10,004 bases of DNA. Source: Bacteroidales bacterium. Lineage in GTDB: Bacteria; Bacteroidota; Bacteroidia; Bacteroidales; Tenuifilaceae. The translations under genes were made by a program, and so were the position numbers. The stretch lies in assembly GCA_003531155.1 (NCBI GenBank), contig DQHR01000190.1, positions 17,339 to 27,342 of the forward strand, given 5' to 3'. Positions 1-7,173 of the stretch are shown here, piece by piece. How positions within the stretch are numbered: position 1 is the stretch's first letter; each line of letters begins with the position of its first letter. A model generated the notes under the pieces. The model did no database searches. It was not told the origin of the DNA and worked only from the letters and a program-made list of their open reading frames with translations.

Positions 1-133
1 TGTTATTAACATTGTTCATTATCAGCATGATAAATGTTGTGATAATAATAAGAATAACCAAAGCGATGAGAGCCTCAATTAATGAAGATGCTTTTACAGT
101 CCTTGTTCTTAATATTTTTTTTAATAATATCAT
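1..133 (-). CDS. Type II/IV pseudopilin (GspI/GspJ/GspH-like), N-terminal 44 codons, cut by window edge
   Basis: The minus strand opens with ATG at 131-133 and stays open to the left edge, giving 44 residues. The start is a basic leader (MILLKKILRTRTVKA) followed by SSLIEALIALVILII, a class III prepilin signal. The predicted cut is after Ala15, and Glu20 becomes Glu5 of the mature protein. After that comes an uninterrupted hydrophobic helix. Glu5 is what minor and major pseudopilins use for methylation and docking to the neighbouring subunit. The family (I, J or H) cannot be decided because the globular domain lies outside the window. The phrase SSLIEALIAL resembles GspI/PilV-type starts. Only 12 nt separate it from the stop of the GspK-like gene upstream, so it belongs to the same operon. 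An A7-A8 run early in the gene (115-122) is an easy place for sequencing or slippage errors, but the frame as given is coherent. Confidence 0.85.
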   Translation of the reverse strand, partial: MILLKKILRTRTVKASSLIEALIALVILIIITTFIMLIMNNVNN

Positions 134-145
134 ACCCTAAAAACA

Positions 146-1438
146 CTAATAAAGCCAATCGATAAATTGCATCTCGTTATAATCAAAAGCAAAGGGTAAG
201 CATGCAAAATCCGAAGGGAGTTTTTCGCCATCAATAGTTGAATTGTAAATATAATTCTCGTAGTAAGCGTTTGGGGTATTCAAAAAGAATAGTTCGGCAT
301 AAAGCGTTCCCCATATATTTCCTTTGAGTTGAGTCTTGCCTGGAGAAAATAATTGGCCTTTAATAACTGTACCTGTTTCAATTATTATGGTTGGTGACAA
401 ATTGTTATCCTTTGTCGAATTCCAAATCCAGACTGCTCCCTGTACCTCACAGTTGCGGTTGATGTGTATATATTTCTGATTTGGTTTGCCATCAACAATA
501 GCAATATTTGATGGGTATAGTAAACGAACATTATCCTCGAGGATTACCGTATCAGATGCAAATATTTGAATCTGTCCTTCAAATCCACTTCTTACAACAA
601 CTTTACGTCCAACTACAATTATATTTTGCAGTTTTGCAGTTGGGGTGATGAAGATTTCATTGCTTGAATAGAGTTCAACATGCCCAGTTATATCAACGTT
701 TTCTAATACCCAATAATTATTAGATGAGGTATAAATAGTTAAGCTATCATTAAAAGAGTTGAAGACTTTTTTCGTTCCAACTAACGACTCACTTCGCTTT
801 TGTTTGCCTCTAGAATTTGCACTAAAAAAAACTTGGCACGCTTCTAAAAGCGATTCCGGTGGTTGTGGCAATGTCTTATTGCTCTGATGAATGAAATCAT
901 CTCGTTTCTCCAGATAACCATTAAAAAGCCGTCCTTCTATTCTAGCTGTTCTCATGCCTAATTTAGGAAGGTAACAGTGACCCCTAACCTCACTATTTCC
1001 ACAAATTGAGAGGTATCTTTCTCTATCAGTAATATAAAGGGCTGTTGGTTTTATAGAGCCGTATCTATAGCCAAATAGAGCTAACTTTTCCCTCTCAAAT
1101 TCTTTATATTTTGCAGAAACCTTAACAATGTTGTAAACACCCCAAGGTGTTTGTTTGATGTTGACTTCTGATGTAATATTGGGAAATAAATTGAAAGTTG
1201 ATGCCAAGTTGTTTTGGCTAACAATACTAGGTTTTACGCTGTAAAGTTCTAATGCTGATTCGATATTCTGTTCAACTTGAGCAACACCAACCTGACGAGT
1301 AATAAGCTGACTTTTATAATGAATAAATAGTATAAATGTGGTTAGAAGAATTGTCATCAAAAAAAGCAAGAAGATTACAAAATACAATGCTCCTGCTTTT
1401 AATGTGAATTTATTTTTTATCCTCCTATTTACTCCCAT
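146..1438 (-). CDS. GspK/PilX-like membrane-anchored protein with C-terminal beta-helix-like domain
   Basis: A 430-residue protein. The basic N-terminus (RRIKNK) leads to KAGALYFVIFLLFLM and a hydrophobic helix at about residues 17-39, then an amphipathic stretch and a large exported domain. The start resembles GspK/PilX minor pseudopilins: a Gly16-Ala17 junction, a long hydrophobic helix and no Glu at mature position 5 (Val here). GspK proteins are known to lack that Glu and to cap the pseudopilus tip. Residues about 245-385 are a series of short strands with regular hydrophobic alternation and Gly/Asn turns (for example VDITGHVELYSSNEIFI, IIVVGRKVVVRSG, TVIKGQLFSPG), suggesting a right-handed beta-helix or bactofilin-like fold. 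This is not the usual helical GspK insert. Cys146 and Cys155 could form a disulphide, and further cysteines are at 201, 330 and 413. The start overlaps the upstream lipoprotein gene by 14 nt. Role as filament tip is inference; an ordinary membrane-anchored periplasmic protein is the alternative. Confidence 0.6.
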   Translation of the reverse strand: MGVNRRIKNKFTLKAGALYFVIFLLFLMTILLTTFILFIHYKSQLITRQVGVAQVEQNIESALELYSVKPSIVSQNNLASTFNLFPNITSEVNIKQTPWGVYNIVKVSAKYKEFEREKLALFGYRYGSIKPTALYITDRERYLSICGNSEVRGHCYLPKLGMRTARIEGRLFNGYLEKRDDFIHQSNKTLPQPPESLLEACQVFFSANSRGKQKRSESLVGTKKVFNSFNDSLTIYTSSNNYWVLENVDITGHVELYSSNEIFITPTAKLQNIIVVGRKVVVRSGFEGQIQIFASDTVILEDNVRLLYPSNIAIVDGKPNQKYIHINRNCEVQGAVWIWNSTKDNNLSPTIIIETGTVIKGQLFSPGKTQLKGNIWGTLYAELFFLNTPNAYYENYIYNSTIDGEKLPSDFACLPFAFDYNEMQFIDWLY

Positions 1439-1973
1439 TTACCTCGGATTCTTTTCTGTTTTTCTTGAAAATTCGTTTATACCAAGGAGTTTTAGTGCTG
1501 GTTGAATCTGTTTGAATTTGGATTTCAGAAGTAGTGTTTTTTTTATTTGAGTTAACTAAAGAACCATCCTTTCCATATTCTAAAGAATCTCTATTTATTC
1601 CTTTCCTCCAATTCTCAACTCTTTTAAGATTTCCATTGGGATACCAATACTTCCATATTCCATCCTTTAATCCGTTGACGAATACACCTTGCTCCAAAAG
1701 ATTTCCATTTAAATTTACTCTTTTATAGTTTCCATTCAGTAAATAGCCATTGTATCCTCCATAATTTGCTCCAAAAATATCAGCCGAATACCAATGGTAC
1801 CTTAACTCATTTTTCAGCTCACCTTTATATGCTTTAAGGGAAATTTCAGCATATATTCTTGCTGAATCGCTGACAGCAGAAACAATTCTTGATTCTGGTT
1901 TATAGTTAATATTATGAGTATTACAACTCAGTAATACAATGGATAATGATATTGCAAAATAGTTACCACGCAT
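1425..1973 (-). CDS. Lipoprotein with MORN-type repeats, unknown function
   Basis: A 182-residue protein with a type II signal peptide. The hydrophobic stretch FAISLSIVLLSC ends in a lipobox (LLSC) with Cys17 as the lipidated residue. Residues about 74-125 contain consecutive GN-Y/L-K/L-R and NG...G.W.YWYPNG motifs, such as GIWKYWYPNGNLKRVENW. These match the MORN_2 (toxin-antitoxin-type MORN) repeat common in Bacteroidota lipoproteins and usually of unknown function. The C-terminal 40 residues are Ser/Thr/Lys-rich and hydrophilic, with a basic patch (WYKRIFKKNRK), so probably a flexible tail. It lies 2 nt after the GspC-like gene and overlaps the GspK-like gene by 14 nt, so it is co-expressed with the secretion machinery. 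It has no counterpart in the standard T2SS gene set. A structural, pilotin-like or substrate-contact role is possible, but nothing in the sequence decides between them. Confidence 0.8.
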   Translation of the reverse strand: MRGNYFAISLSIVLLSCNTHNINYKPESRIVSAVSDSARIYAEISLKAYKGELKNELRYHWYSADIFGANYGGYNGYLLNGNYKRVNLNGNLLEQGVFVNGLKDGIWKYWYPNGNLKRVENWRKGINRDSLEYGKDGSLVNSNKKNTTSEIQIQTDSTSTKTPWYKRIFKKNRKESEVNGSK

Positions 1974-1975
1974 AG

Positions 1976-2464
1976 CTAATTATTCTTATGAAGAGGGTAC
2001 GTTTTTTCTTCGTTACTAAATTTAAGACGTAGTGAGTCCTTGTATATTTTAATTACCTTAAGTCTAGCAATTGAATCTCCACTTGATATCAAAAAATCCT
2101 TTTTATCAACCTGAAGCAAACCAACTCGTTTTTCTTTGTTCGAGGTTTCAACAACGCCACTATACTTAATTTCTGGCCATTTAACCTGAGGTTTAAGCGA
2201 TTGGAACTCAACTCTATTTCCTATAGGTTGCATGGGTTGAATAACCCTTTCTTTTATCTCTTTAAGGAACGGATCGTTATATGAAGCATCCAACTTGAAT
2301 TTTTCTTTTTTCACCTTTATTCCTGCAGTTTTAAATACATTAGTGGTAGGCAATGCAACTACATTGGATTTACTAAAATATGTAAATATTTTATAGCCAA
2401 TCGCACCCCAAACTGCAATTACAACTATTCCCAAAATTATATTTTTGCTTCTACTATTCGACAT
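1976..2464 (-). CDS. GspC/PilP-like inner-membrane protein linking platform to secretin
   Basis: A 162-residue bitopic protein with a short cytoplasmic N-terminus, one transmembrane helix at about residues 9-29, a proline- and lysine-containing periplasmic linker, and a small C-terminal beta domain (about 97-158). The linker carries Y-N-D-P-F at 62-66, similar to the DPF motif that precedes the domain in PilP-type proteins. The C-terminal part (IKYSGVVETSNKEKRVGLLQ, then SSGDSI, then a strand ending in TYPL) follows the pattern of the GspC homology region/PilP fold: a Gly-Val-Val strand, a Gly-Asp turn, and a final strand with hydrophobic ends. In characterised systems this domain contacts the N0 domain of the secretin and joins the inner- and outer-membrane complexes. 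No PDZ domain follows, unlike proteobacterial GspC. It lies 9 nt after the fibronectin-repeat lipoprotein and 2 nt before the MORN lipoprotein. Assignment rests on topology, motifs and gene order, not on strong identity. Confidence 0.7.
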   Translation of the reverse strand: MSNSRSKNIILGIVVIAVWGAIGYKIFTYFSKSNVVALPTTNVFKTAGIKVKKEKFKLDASYNDPFLKEIKERVIQPMQPIGNRVEFQSLKPQVKWPEIKYSGVVETSNKEKRVGLLQVDKKDFLISSGDSIARLKVIKIYKDSLRLKFSNEEKTYPLHKNN

Positions 2465-2473
2465 TACTATTAC

Positions 2474-3412
2474 TTACTCTAGTGTAAAGCTAAAAGGTTC
2501 GCTAAACGCACTTTTATTCCCTGCCTTATCTATTGATTTAACCTTCCAGTAAACTACTCCTTTATAAGTAGAACTGAAATTGTAAGAAGTGGAGTTCACT
2601 TTCACTTTCTCAATGGAATTTGAAGAGGTAAATGCCAAATCTTTTGAAATATATATGCTATCGGATATAGCTGTTGCATCAGCAATTGGATGCTCCCAAG
2701 TGAGCATTGCAGTTGAACCAGTAATTGTTGACTCGTTTGCGGGTGACAGAAGTGTTGGCTTTTGAGGTGCAGTTAAATCAATAAAGAATGTCTTTTGTTG
2801 AGGTTGAGATTCAGAAATATCGTTAATTGCAACAACACCCCATACATATTTACCTTCATCAAGGGTATTAGTTATAGTATCGTATACTGTTTCTGATTCA
2901 AAGATAGGATCTTGCGTCCATTCATCTGTTTTTATAATAACTTTATATTTAGTAGCATTTGGTAATTTTGTCCATTTAAATTTAATTTTTTTGTATCCAA
3001 AGGCACTTTGCTCACCTGGAGAGCTAAGAATTACTTCTTGATCCGTTAAATCAGGGTTGTCGAGTATGGTTAATTTGCGAGTAAACCATTTCGTTTCCGA
3101 AGAACTATTTAGAGCTTTTACTCTCCAGTTATACCTCCCGGGATTTAATGTAACCTCATGCTTATTTGTAGTTAATTCAATATCGAGAGGCATTGATAAT
3201 ATTGTGTCGACGCTGGGTGAGACTATTTGTAATTTGTAGCTATCAGCATCATCAACCTCATCCCATAAAAATGTAACTGTTGTTTTTGTAGACACAAGTG
3301 CATCGTTTGGGGCAACTAGGTTCAATTTAGAGTTTGACAGATCTTTATCAAAAACCTCATCGCAGGCAGTGATTAACAATGCTATCATCAAATAAATACT
3401 AATCCTTTTCAT
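2474..3412 (-). CDS. Lipoprotein with three fibronectin type III-like domains
   Basis: A 312-residue protein with a short lipoprotein signal. The N-terminus MKRISIYLMIALLITAC gives a lipobox ITAC with Cys17, followed by Asp-Glu. The mature part is three tandem modules at about residues 30-117, 126-213 and 217-311. Each starts with a P/S-rich strand (LNLVAPND, VILSSPGE, PTLLSPAN), has a hydrophobic-Trp strand (FLWDEV, FKWTKL, LTWEHP) and ends with a Y.WRV/VWGV/YWKV strand, the signature of Fn3 domains. Such modules are common in Bacteroidota cell-surface and cellulase-associated proteins, where they act as spacers or adhesion domains. The gene overlaps the GspM-like gene by 14 nt and precedes the GspC-like gene by 9 nt, so it sits inside the platform block and not at the operon end. 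This suggests a structural accessory role near the secretin (pilotin or outer-membrane anchor), but the sequence gives no direct proof. The acidic pair after Cys17 could also permit surface export, which is speculative. Confidence 0.85.
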   Translation of the reverse strand: MKRISIYLMIALLITACDEVFDKDLSNSKLNLVAPNDALVSTKTTVTFLWDEVDDADSYKLQIVSPSVDTILSMPLDIELTTNKHEVTLNPGRYNWRVKALNSSSETKWFTRKLTILDNPDLTDQEVILSSPGEQSAFGYKKIKFKWTKLPNATKYKVIIKTDEWTQDPIFESETVYDTITNTLDEGKYVWGVVAINDISESQPQQKTFFIDLTAPQKPTLLSPANESTITGSTAMLTWEHPIADATAISDSIYISKDLAFTSSNSIEKVKVNSTSYNFSSTYKGVVYWKVKSIDKAGNKSAFSEPFSFTLE

Positions 3413-3944
3413 CTTTAATATCTTTTATTTCTTGAATAAATAATGTCATAACCAGCATAGTACGTGTTTGTCCTGATGATTTGGTTAGCACAAAATTTGC
3501 AGATTTTATAACTCCAGGGTAGTTACCAATTTCGAGCTCATAAAGAAGCCGTAAAAGGTTATTGTAGGTTCCAGAAATAGAAGCCTCATAGGTATAAACC
3601 CTATATTTATTGTCAACATGTTTGTGTGGCGCAGGGAAATTAATTATTGTTAAATTGTGGGATCTTCCAAAATCAGTAACCTTTTTAAGCAGTTCTTCCT
3701 GAGTATAGTTCTTTTTATCGTTATTAGAACCAATTAGAGAATCTATTTTTTTTAATTCTTTTTCATAGAAAAGGATACTTGAGGAGGCATCAGATACTGT
3801 ATTGTAACGACTTTGAAGTTCAAGGTAATTTCTTCTTAACTTGATTGTTTCGTTTATTGAGAAATAATAAACCAAACAAAGTAAGAGCCCTCCACAAACA
3901 ACGAGGTATGCAAATTTTTTCTTATATGAAAAGTTTTTAAACAT
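3399..3944 (-). CDS. GspM/PilO-like inner-membrane platform protein
   Basis: A 181-residue bitopic protein. The N-terminus has basic residues, then one transmembrane helix at about residues 11-29, a predicted coiled coil at about 31-70 (IKLRRNYLELQSRYN and EKELKKIDSL), and a small periplasmic alpha-beta domain from about 80. That last part contains EASISGTYNNLLRLLYELE, the strand-turn-helix (hydrophobic strand, Gly-x-Tyr, amphipathic helix) typical of the ferredoxin-like fold of PilO, and ends with the strand LVMTLFIQEI. PilO/GspM partners with PilN/GspL through coiled coils and similar folds, forming the periplasmic inner-membrane ring. The upstream gene, GspL-like, shares a TAATG stop-start with this one, matching the fixed L-M (PilN-PilO) gene order of these systems. 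The 14-nt overlap with the downstream lipoprotein gene makes translational coupling likely. Identity to a named subfamily is low, so the call relies on architecture and neighbours. Confidence 0.8.
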   Translation of the reverse strand: MFKNFSYKKKFAYLVVCGGLLLCLVYYFSINETIKLRRNYLELQSRYNTVSDASSSILFYEKELKKIDSLIGSNNDKKNYTQEELLKKVTDFGRSHNLTIINFPAPHKHVDNKYRVYTYEASISGTYNNLLRLLYELEIGNYPGVIKSANFVLTKSSGQTRTMLVMTLFIQEIKDIKDEKD

Positions 3945-5143
3945 TACTTAATCATTAGTTGTAACTCAAATATTATCGGTTTTCCTGGTTCTTCTTGTCC
4001 AAATTGATTAATTAAAATGGATTCAACCCAATTTTCTTCCTTTAAGTCATCCTTCCATGAGTTAAAATATTGACTGTTAGAACATTTTCCGTTAATAATT
4101 ATTGTTTTCTCATCGAAAACAATAGGTTTATCGCTGCGAATTTTGTCGTTAACTGGTGCAATCCGAATTGCAGTAAACTGTATTGAATCAGAAATGTTAC
4201 GAGATATCCTATCAGCATAAAATGAGAACCTCGAAGTTTCCAACAACCCGCTTCGTTCAATAAATCTACGTTCAAGAGTGTATTTGGTCTTTAGTTCATC
4301 GTTTCGATTAAGCAACGACTGGTTTTGCTGAATCATGTTGTTAATATCCTGATACTTATCGTTATAGTTTGAAAAAATGAAGAAATTAACAAGCAATATT
4401 AGGAATACTAGCGAAAGGAAGAACCAGCCTCCTAACCAAACAGCACGCTTAAACAAAAACTCTTCTTTTAATTGTAGTGAGATTTCAATTCCCGGAATTT
4501 CTAAATCTGCAAGATATGCTATTGACAGAGCATACGAGGGAAAACAAAAATCACGAATGCTCTCACCATTCAAGAATATAAAATTGCTATCACTGCTTGT
4601 AAAAGGATTATAAGAGATTCCTTGCCCAGTTGCCTCAATTTCCCAAAATTCTGATTTAAACTTAACCTTATCATCAAATAGGAATGTGGTACATGAGGTT
4701 ACAAAAGGTCCCAAGTTGATTAATGCAGGAATCACTTTGAAAGCGTTAAGTCTGTCGATAACATTATCAATAACCTCTCTTCTTATAACACTTACATATG
4801 CGCCATCATTAATTAAAGAGGTTTGAACGTAAAAATCTTCCTTTCTTGCATTTGGCAGTACAAAATCCAGACCTTTATCGCCTACGTCTTCCTGAAAAAA
4901 CTTATGAATAATATTCTTCCCATCAATAGAAATAACTATAGGAGTGTTCTTGGGTATATGTTTGACTAACTCTTCGATTGAGGTTATATCAATTATTTGT
5001 TTTACAATCGATAGCTTTCCTCTGCTTTTCTTTACACCAATCAAATGGTACAAACAGTTCTGGTTATTACCCCTAAAGCTAATTTGTACGCCAATAACGT
5101 AATTACCTCGAATAAAACTAATATGTTGAATGTGCCTCAGCAT
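3944..5143 (-). CDS. GspL-like protein (PilM-like cytoplasmic domain fused to PilN-like periplasmic domain)
   Basis: A 399-residue protein with three parts. Residues about 1-230 are soluble and resemble the degenerate actin-like domain of PilM and cytoplasmic GspL, including VLPNARKEDFYVQ (residues 95-107), similar to the PilM LPxxxxEDF segment. A transmembrane helix follows at about 236-257. The periplasmic part begins with a coiled coil at about 260-295 (YNDKYQDINNMIQQ, then LLNRNDELKTKYTLERRF) and ends in a small alpha-beta fold resembling PilN. In T2SS, GspL binds the ATPase through its cytoplasmic part and joins it to the platform. The single-polypeptide fusion is the T2SS arrangement, whereas T4P have separate PilM and PilN. 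Gene order supports the call: it directly follows the secretin with a 1-nt TAATG overlap and is followed by GspM in the same way. The actin-like nucleotide-binding motifs are not conspicuous, as expected for a structural scaffold. Confidence in the L-like role is good; exact homology is less certain. Confidence 0.75.
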   Translation of the reverse strand: MLRHIQHISFIRGNYVIGVQISFRGNNQNCLYHLIGVKKSRGKLSIVKQIIDITSIEELVKHIPKNTPIVISIDGKNIIHKFFQEDVGDKGLDFVLPNARKEDFYVQTSLINDGAYVSVIRREVIDNVIDRLNAFKVIPALINLGPFVTSCTTFLFDDKVKFKSEFWEIEATGQGISYNPFTSSDSNFIFLNGESIRDFCFPSYALSIAYLADLEIPGIEISLQLKEEFLFKRAVWLGGWFFLSLVFLILLVNFFIFSNYNDKYQDINNMIQQNQSLLNRNDELKTKYTLERRFIERSGLLETSRFSFYADRISRNISDSIQFTAIRIAPVNDKIRSDKPIVFDEKTIIINGKCSNSQYFNSWKDDLKEENWVESILINQFGQEEPGKPIIFELQLMIK

Positions 5144-7158
5144 TACCCTATAATTGTTGGTCTGATGAAGATGTTGAGTTTAGTATCCTTTTTTTCTTTT
5201 GAACGACTACTAAATATCCACTTTAGAATAGGTATTCTCTGTAGTATTGGAACCCCGCTACTAGTCTCTTTATTGCTTATTTCCTCTAACCCGCCGAGTA
5301 ACACCATATCTTGATTTTGTACTCGTATTTTTGATTTAAAATCCCTACTAACTTTTCCTGGTGGAGCTAACAGTTTTTGATCGCCAATTCGAGGTGTAAA
5401 GTTCGATTGCGATACTGAAACATCCAGAGTGATTGATTCATCGCCCGAAACAAACGGTTTAATTAAAATCTCAAGTTTTGCCTCTAAGCTTTTATAGGTT
5501 TTATTTTCGGAAACAACAGATGTCTGACCTGCTGTAATATTGCTATTTACTTCAAGATAATATTCTGTACTCCCAATACTTATCTTAGCGATATTACCAT
5601 TTATTGTTGACAGAATGGGCGTTGAGCGAATCTTAATAACTCCATCACTTTCTAATGCCTTTATGTTTAGGTAAAAGTCTTTACTTACATTACCAAGATT
5701 AGCTAAACCTAAACCGTTGAATTTTTGAATTAGACTATTAATTCCCTTAGTGCTAAGTTTAACATCAACTCCAGGGAAAATTTGCCCTGTTGATTTTTCT
5801 GGTACTGCACCTAAACCAGCATCAATTCCAGTTGCTGTTGTAATAGTTTTATTTACATCAATAATAATTAATTCGATCATTATTACAGGTACAGATTTAT
5901 CAATTAGCCTACAAAAATTTTCAAAAAATCTGATTTTTTCTTGACTCCCAGTTACAATTATACTATTAAGATCAGAAAATTCTTTTAGATTAAGATCTCC
6001 CTTTATATCTGTGGGAAGCCTTGATATTAACGAAGAATCTACAGGACGATTTTCGAATTTTATGATTCTTGTTGAATTAAACTTATCTAGATTTTTCTGT
6101 CCAATGATGTAAATGTTATCGTCTTTAGCATAACTTAATTCTCGTCCAATTAATAACCCTTTAAGAAAATCTTCATACTCTACGTTAGTTAGAGTCATTG
6201 TTACTGTTGAGTTTGAACTTGATGATGAATAGGTTTGTGATTGTGTTTTTGTTGACTGTGTCCCTTCAACATTATTACCAGTTATAAAATAATTAATTCC
6301 ACACTGTTTTGACACCTCCCTGATAACATCCAACAAAGGAGCATCGACGGCACTGATAGAAAATGTCTTTGGTCCTGTTTTGGTGATATTCAAATCATAT
6401 TTGTCGGTTGAGCTTCCTGTATTTTTTCTAACTGATGAGCTATTTTGTTGTCTCCCATAACTATCGTTGTTTTGCTGTGTAATGGGGTTTTGTAGTTTGG
6501 GTAGATCCTTTATAAAAAAACTTCCATCGTCATTCTTTTCCAATTCAAGGTTATTGGCCTTAGTAAGGTTTTCCATTGCACTTATGAACGATTGTTTTTG
6601 GAGATATATATTAATCAACTTGTTCTGGATATCGGGCTCTGCAAAAACATTTTTATCGGTTTCAGTTACGATTTGGCGTGTAACTATGGCCAAAGGTATG
6701 TTTTGAAAATCGAGATTTATTTGATCTTGTGATTTATTGTACTCTACCACGCCTCGTAATGGTTTTGGCGATTTAGGTGTTTTATACAGATCTACAATAT
6801 TACCAACTATCGATATTTCTATATTATACTGTTTGCACAGGAAAATTAGCAGATCCGCAACCCTTACTTTGGTAAAGTTATTTACAACAATAAAATTTAG
6901 CTCTGGCGATACATTGATATTCAACCCTGAAAGGTTAGCAACACTCCTTACAAATTCTTGAATTGAAACATTGCTTACTGTAATATCAATAGTTTTATTC
7001 AGCGCTTCAACACCTTTGGCCAGCTGTTCTATTTTCTGGCTAATATCAATTGAATCTTTATGTACAGTAAGCGTATCTGAACCGTTTTGGCTAAAAACCT
7101 TAAACGATAAGCAGCTGACTGCAAATACGATTAAAAACAACCTTCTTAAATTACGCAT
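5143..7158 (-). CDS. gspD: Type II secretion system secretin GspD (outer-membrane channel)
   Basis: A 671-residue protein with a Sec signal peptide (LRRLFLIVFAVSCLSFKVFSQ, cut near residue 24) and a C-terminal secretin domain at about 424-671. The latter ends in VPILQRIPILKWIFSS and LNIFIRPTII, the two hallmark conserved tail stretches of secretins; LLGGLEE at about 620-626 is the usual gate-adjacent strand. Before it lie several N-terminal modules: STN-like beta-alpha-beta domains at about 57-128, 146-219 and 264-353, and an N1/N3-like module at about 363-421. A low-complexity Gln/Asn/Ser linker is at about 221-252, and a Ser/Thr-rich stretch (YSSSSSNSTVT) interrupts the third module. The protein oligomerises to form the outer-membrane pore. 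It ends one residue after the conserved tail, so it has no S-domain for a classical pilotin. It follows gspE by 15 nt and overlaps the GspL-like gene by 1 nt. PilQ is an alternative name, but the gene order favours T2SS. Confidence 0.95.
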   Translation of the reverse strand: MRNLRRLFLIVFAVSCLSFKVFSQNGSDTLTVHKDSIDISQKIEQLAKGVEALNKTIDITVSNVSIQEFVRSVANLSGLNINVSPELNFIVVNNFTKVRVADLLIFLCKQYNIEISIVGNIVDLYKTPKSPKPLRGVVEYNKSQDQINLDFQNIPLAIVTRQIVTETDKNVFAEPDIQNKLINIYLQKQSFISAMENLTKANNLELEKNDDGSFFIKDLPKLQNPITQQNNDSYGRQQNSSSVRKNTGSSTDKYDLNITKTGPKTFSISAVDAPLLDVIREVSKQCGINYFITGNNVEGTQSTKTQSQTYSSSSSNSTVTMTLTNVEYEDFLKGLLIGRELSYAKDDNIYIIGQKNLDKFNSTRIIKFENRPVDSSLISRLPTDIKGDLNLKEFSDLNSIIVTGSQEKIRFFENFCRLIDKSVPVIMIELIIIDVNKTITTATGIDAGLGAVPEKSTGQIFPGVDVKLSTKGINSLIQKFNGLGLANLGNVSKDFYLNIKALESDGVIKIRSTPILSTINGNIAKISIGSTEYYLEVNSNITAGQTSVVSENKTYKSLEAKLEILIKPFVSGDESITLDVSVSQSNFTPRIGDQKLLAPPGKVSRDFKSKIRVQNQDMVLLGGLEEISNKETSSGVPILQRIPILKWIFSSRSKEKKDTKLNIFIRPTIIG

Positions 7159-7173
7159 ATCTTATATTTCGAA

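Noticed and set aside
115..122. A8 run as a programmed frameshift or phase-variation site in the last pseudopilin gene
   Set aside because: The frame given is coherent through the prepilin signal, homopolymers of this length are ordinary in AT-rich genomes, and nothing else suggests recoding.
5045..5314. Plus-strand open frame of 89 codons across the gspD/gspL-like junction
   Set aside because: It lies opposite two well-supported genes, has no recognisable domain, and fits the antisense shadows common in AT-rich DNA. Similar plus-strand frames at 1534-1728, 3057-3239, 4377-4613, 5750-5944, 6467-6706, 6737-6961, 6971-7177 and 9073-9279 were dropped for the same reason.
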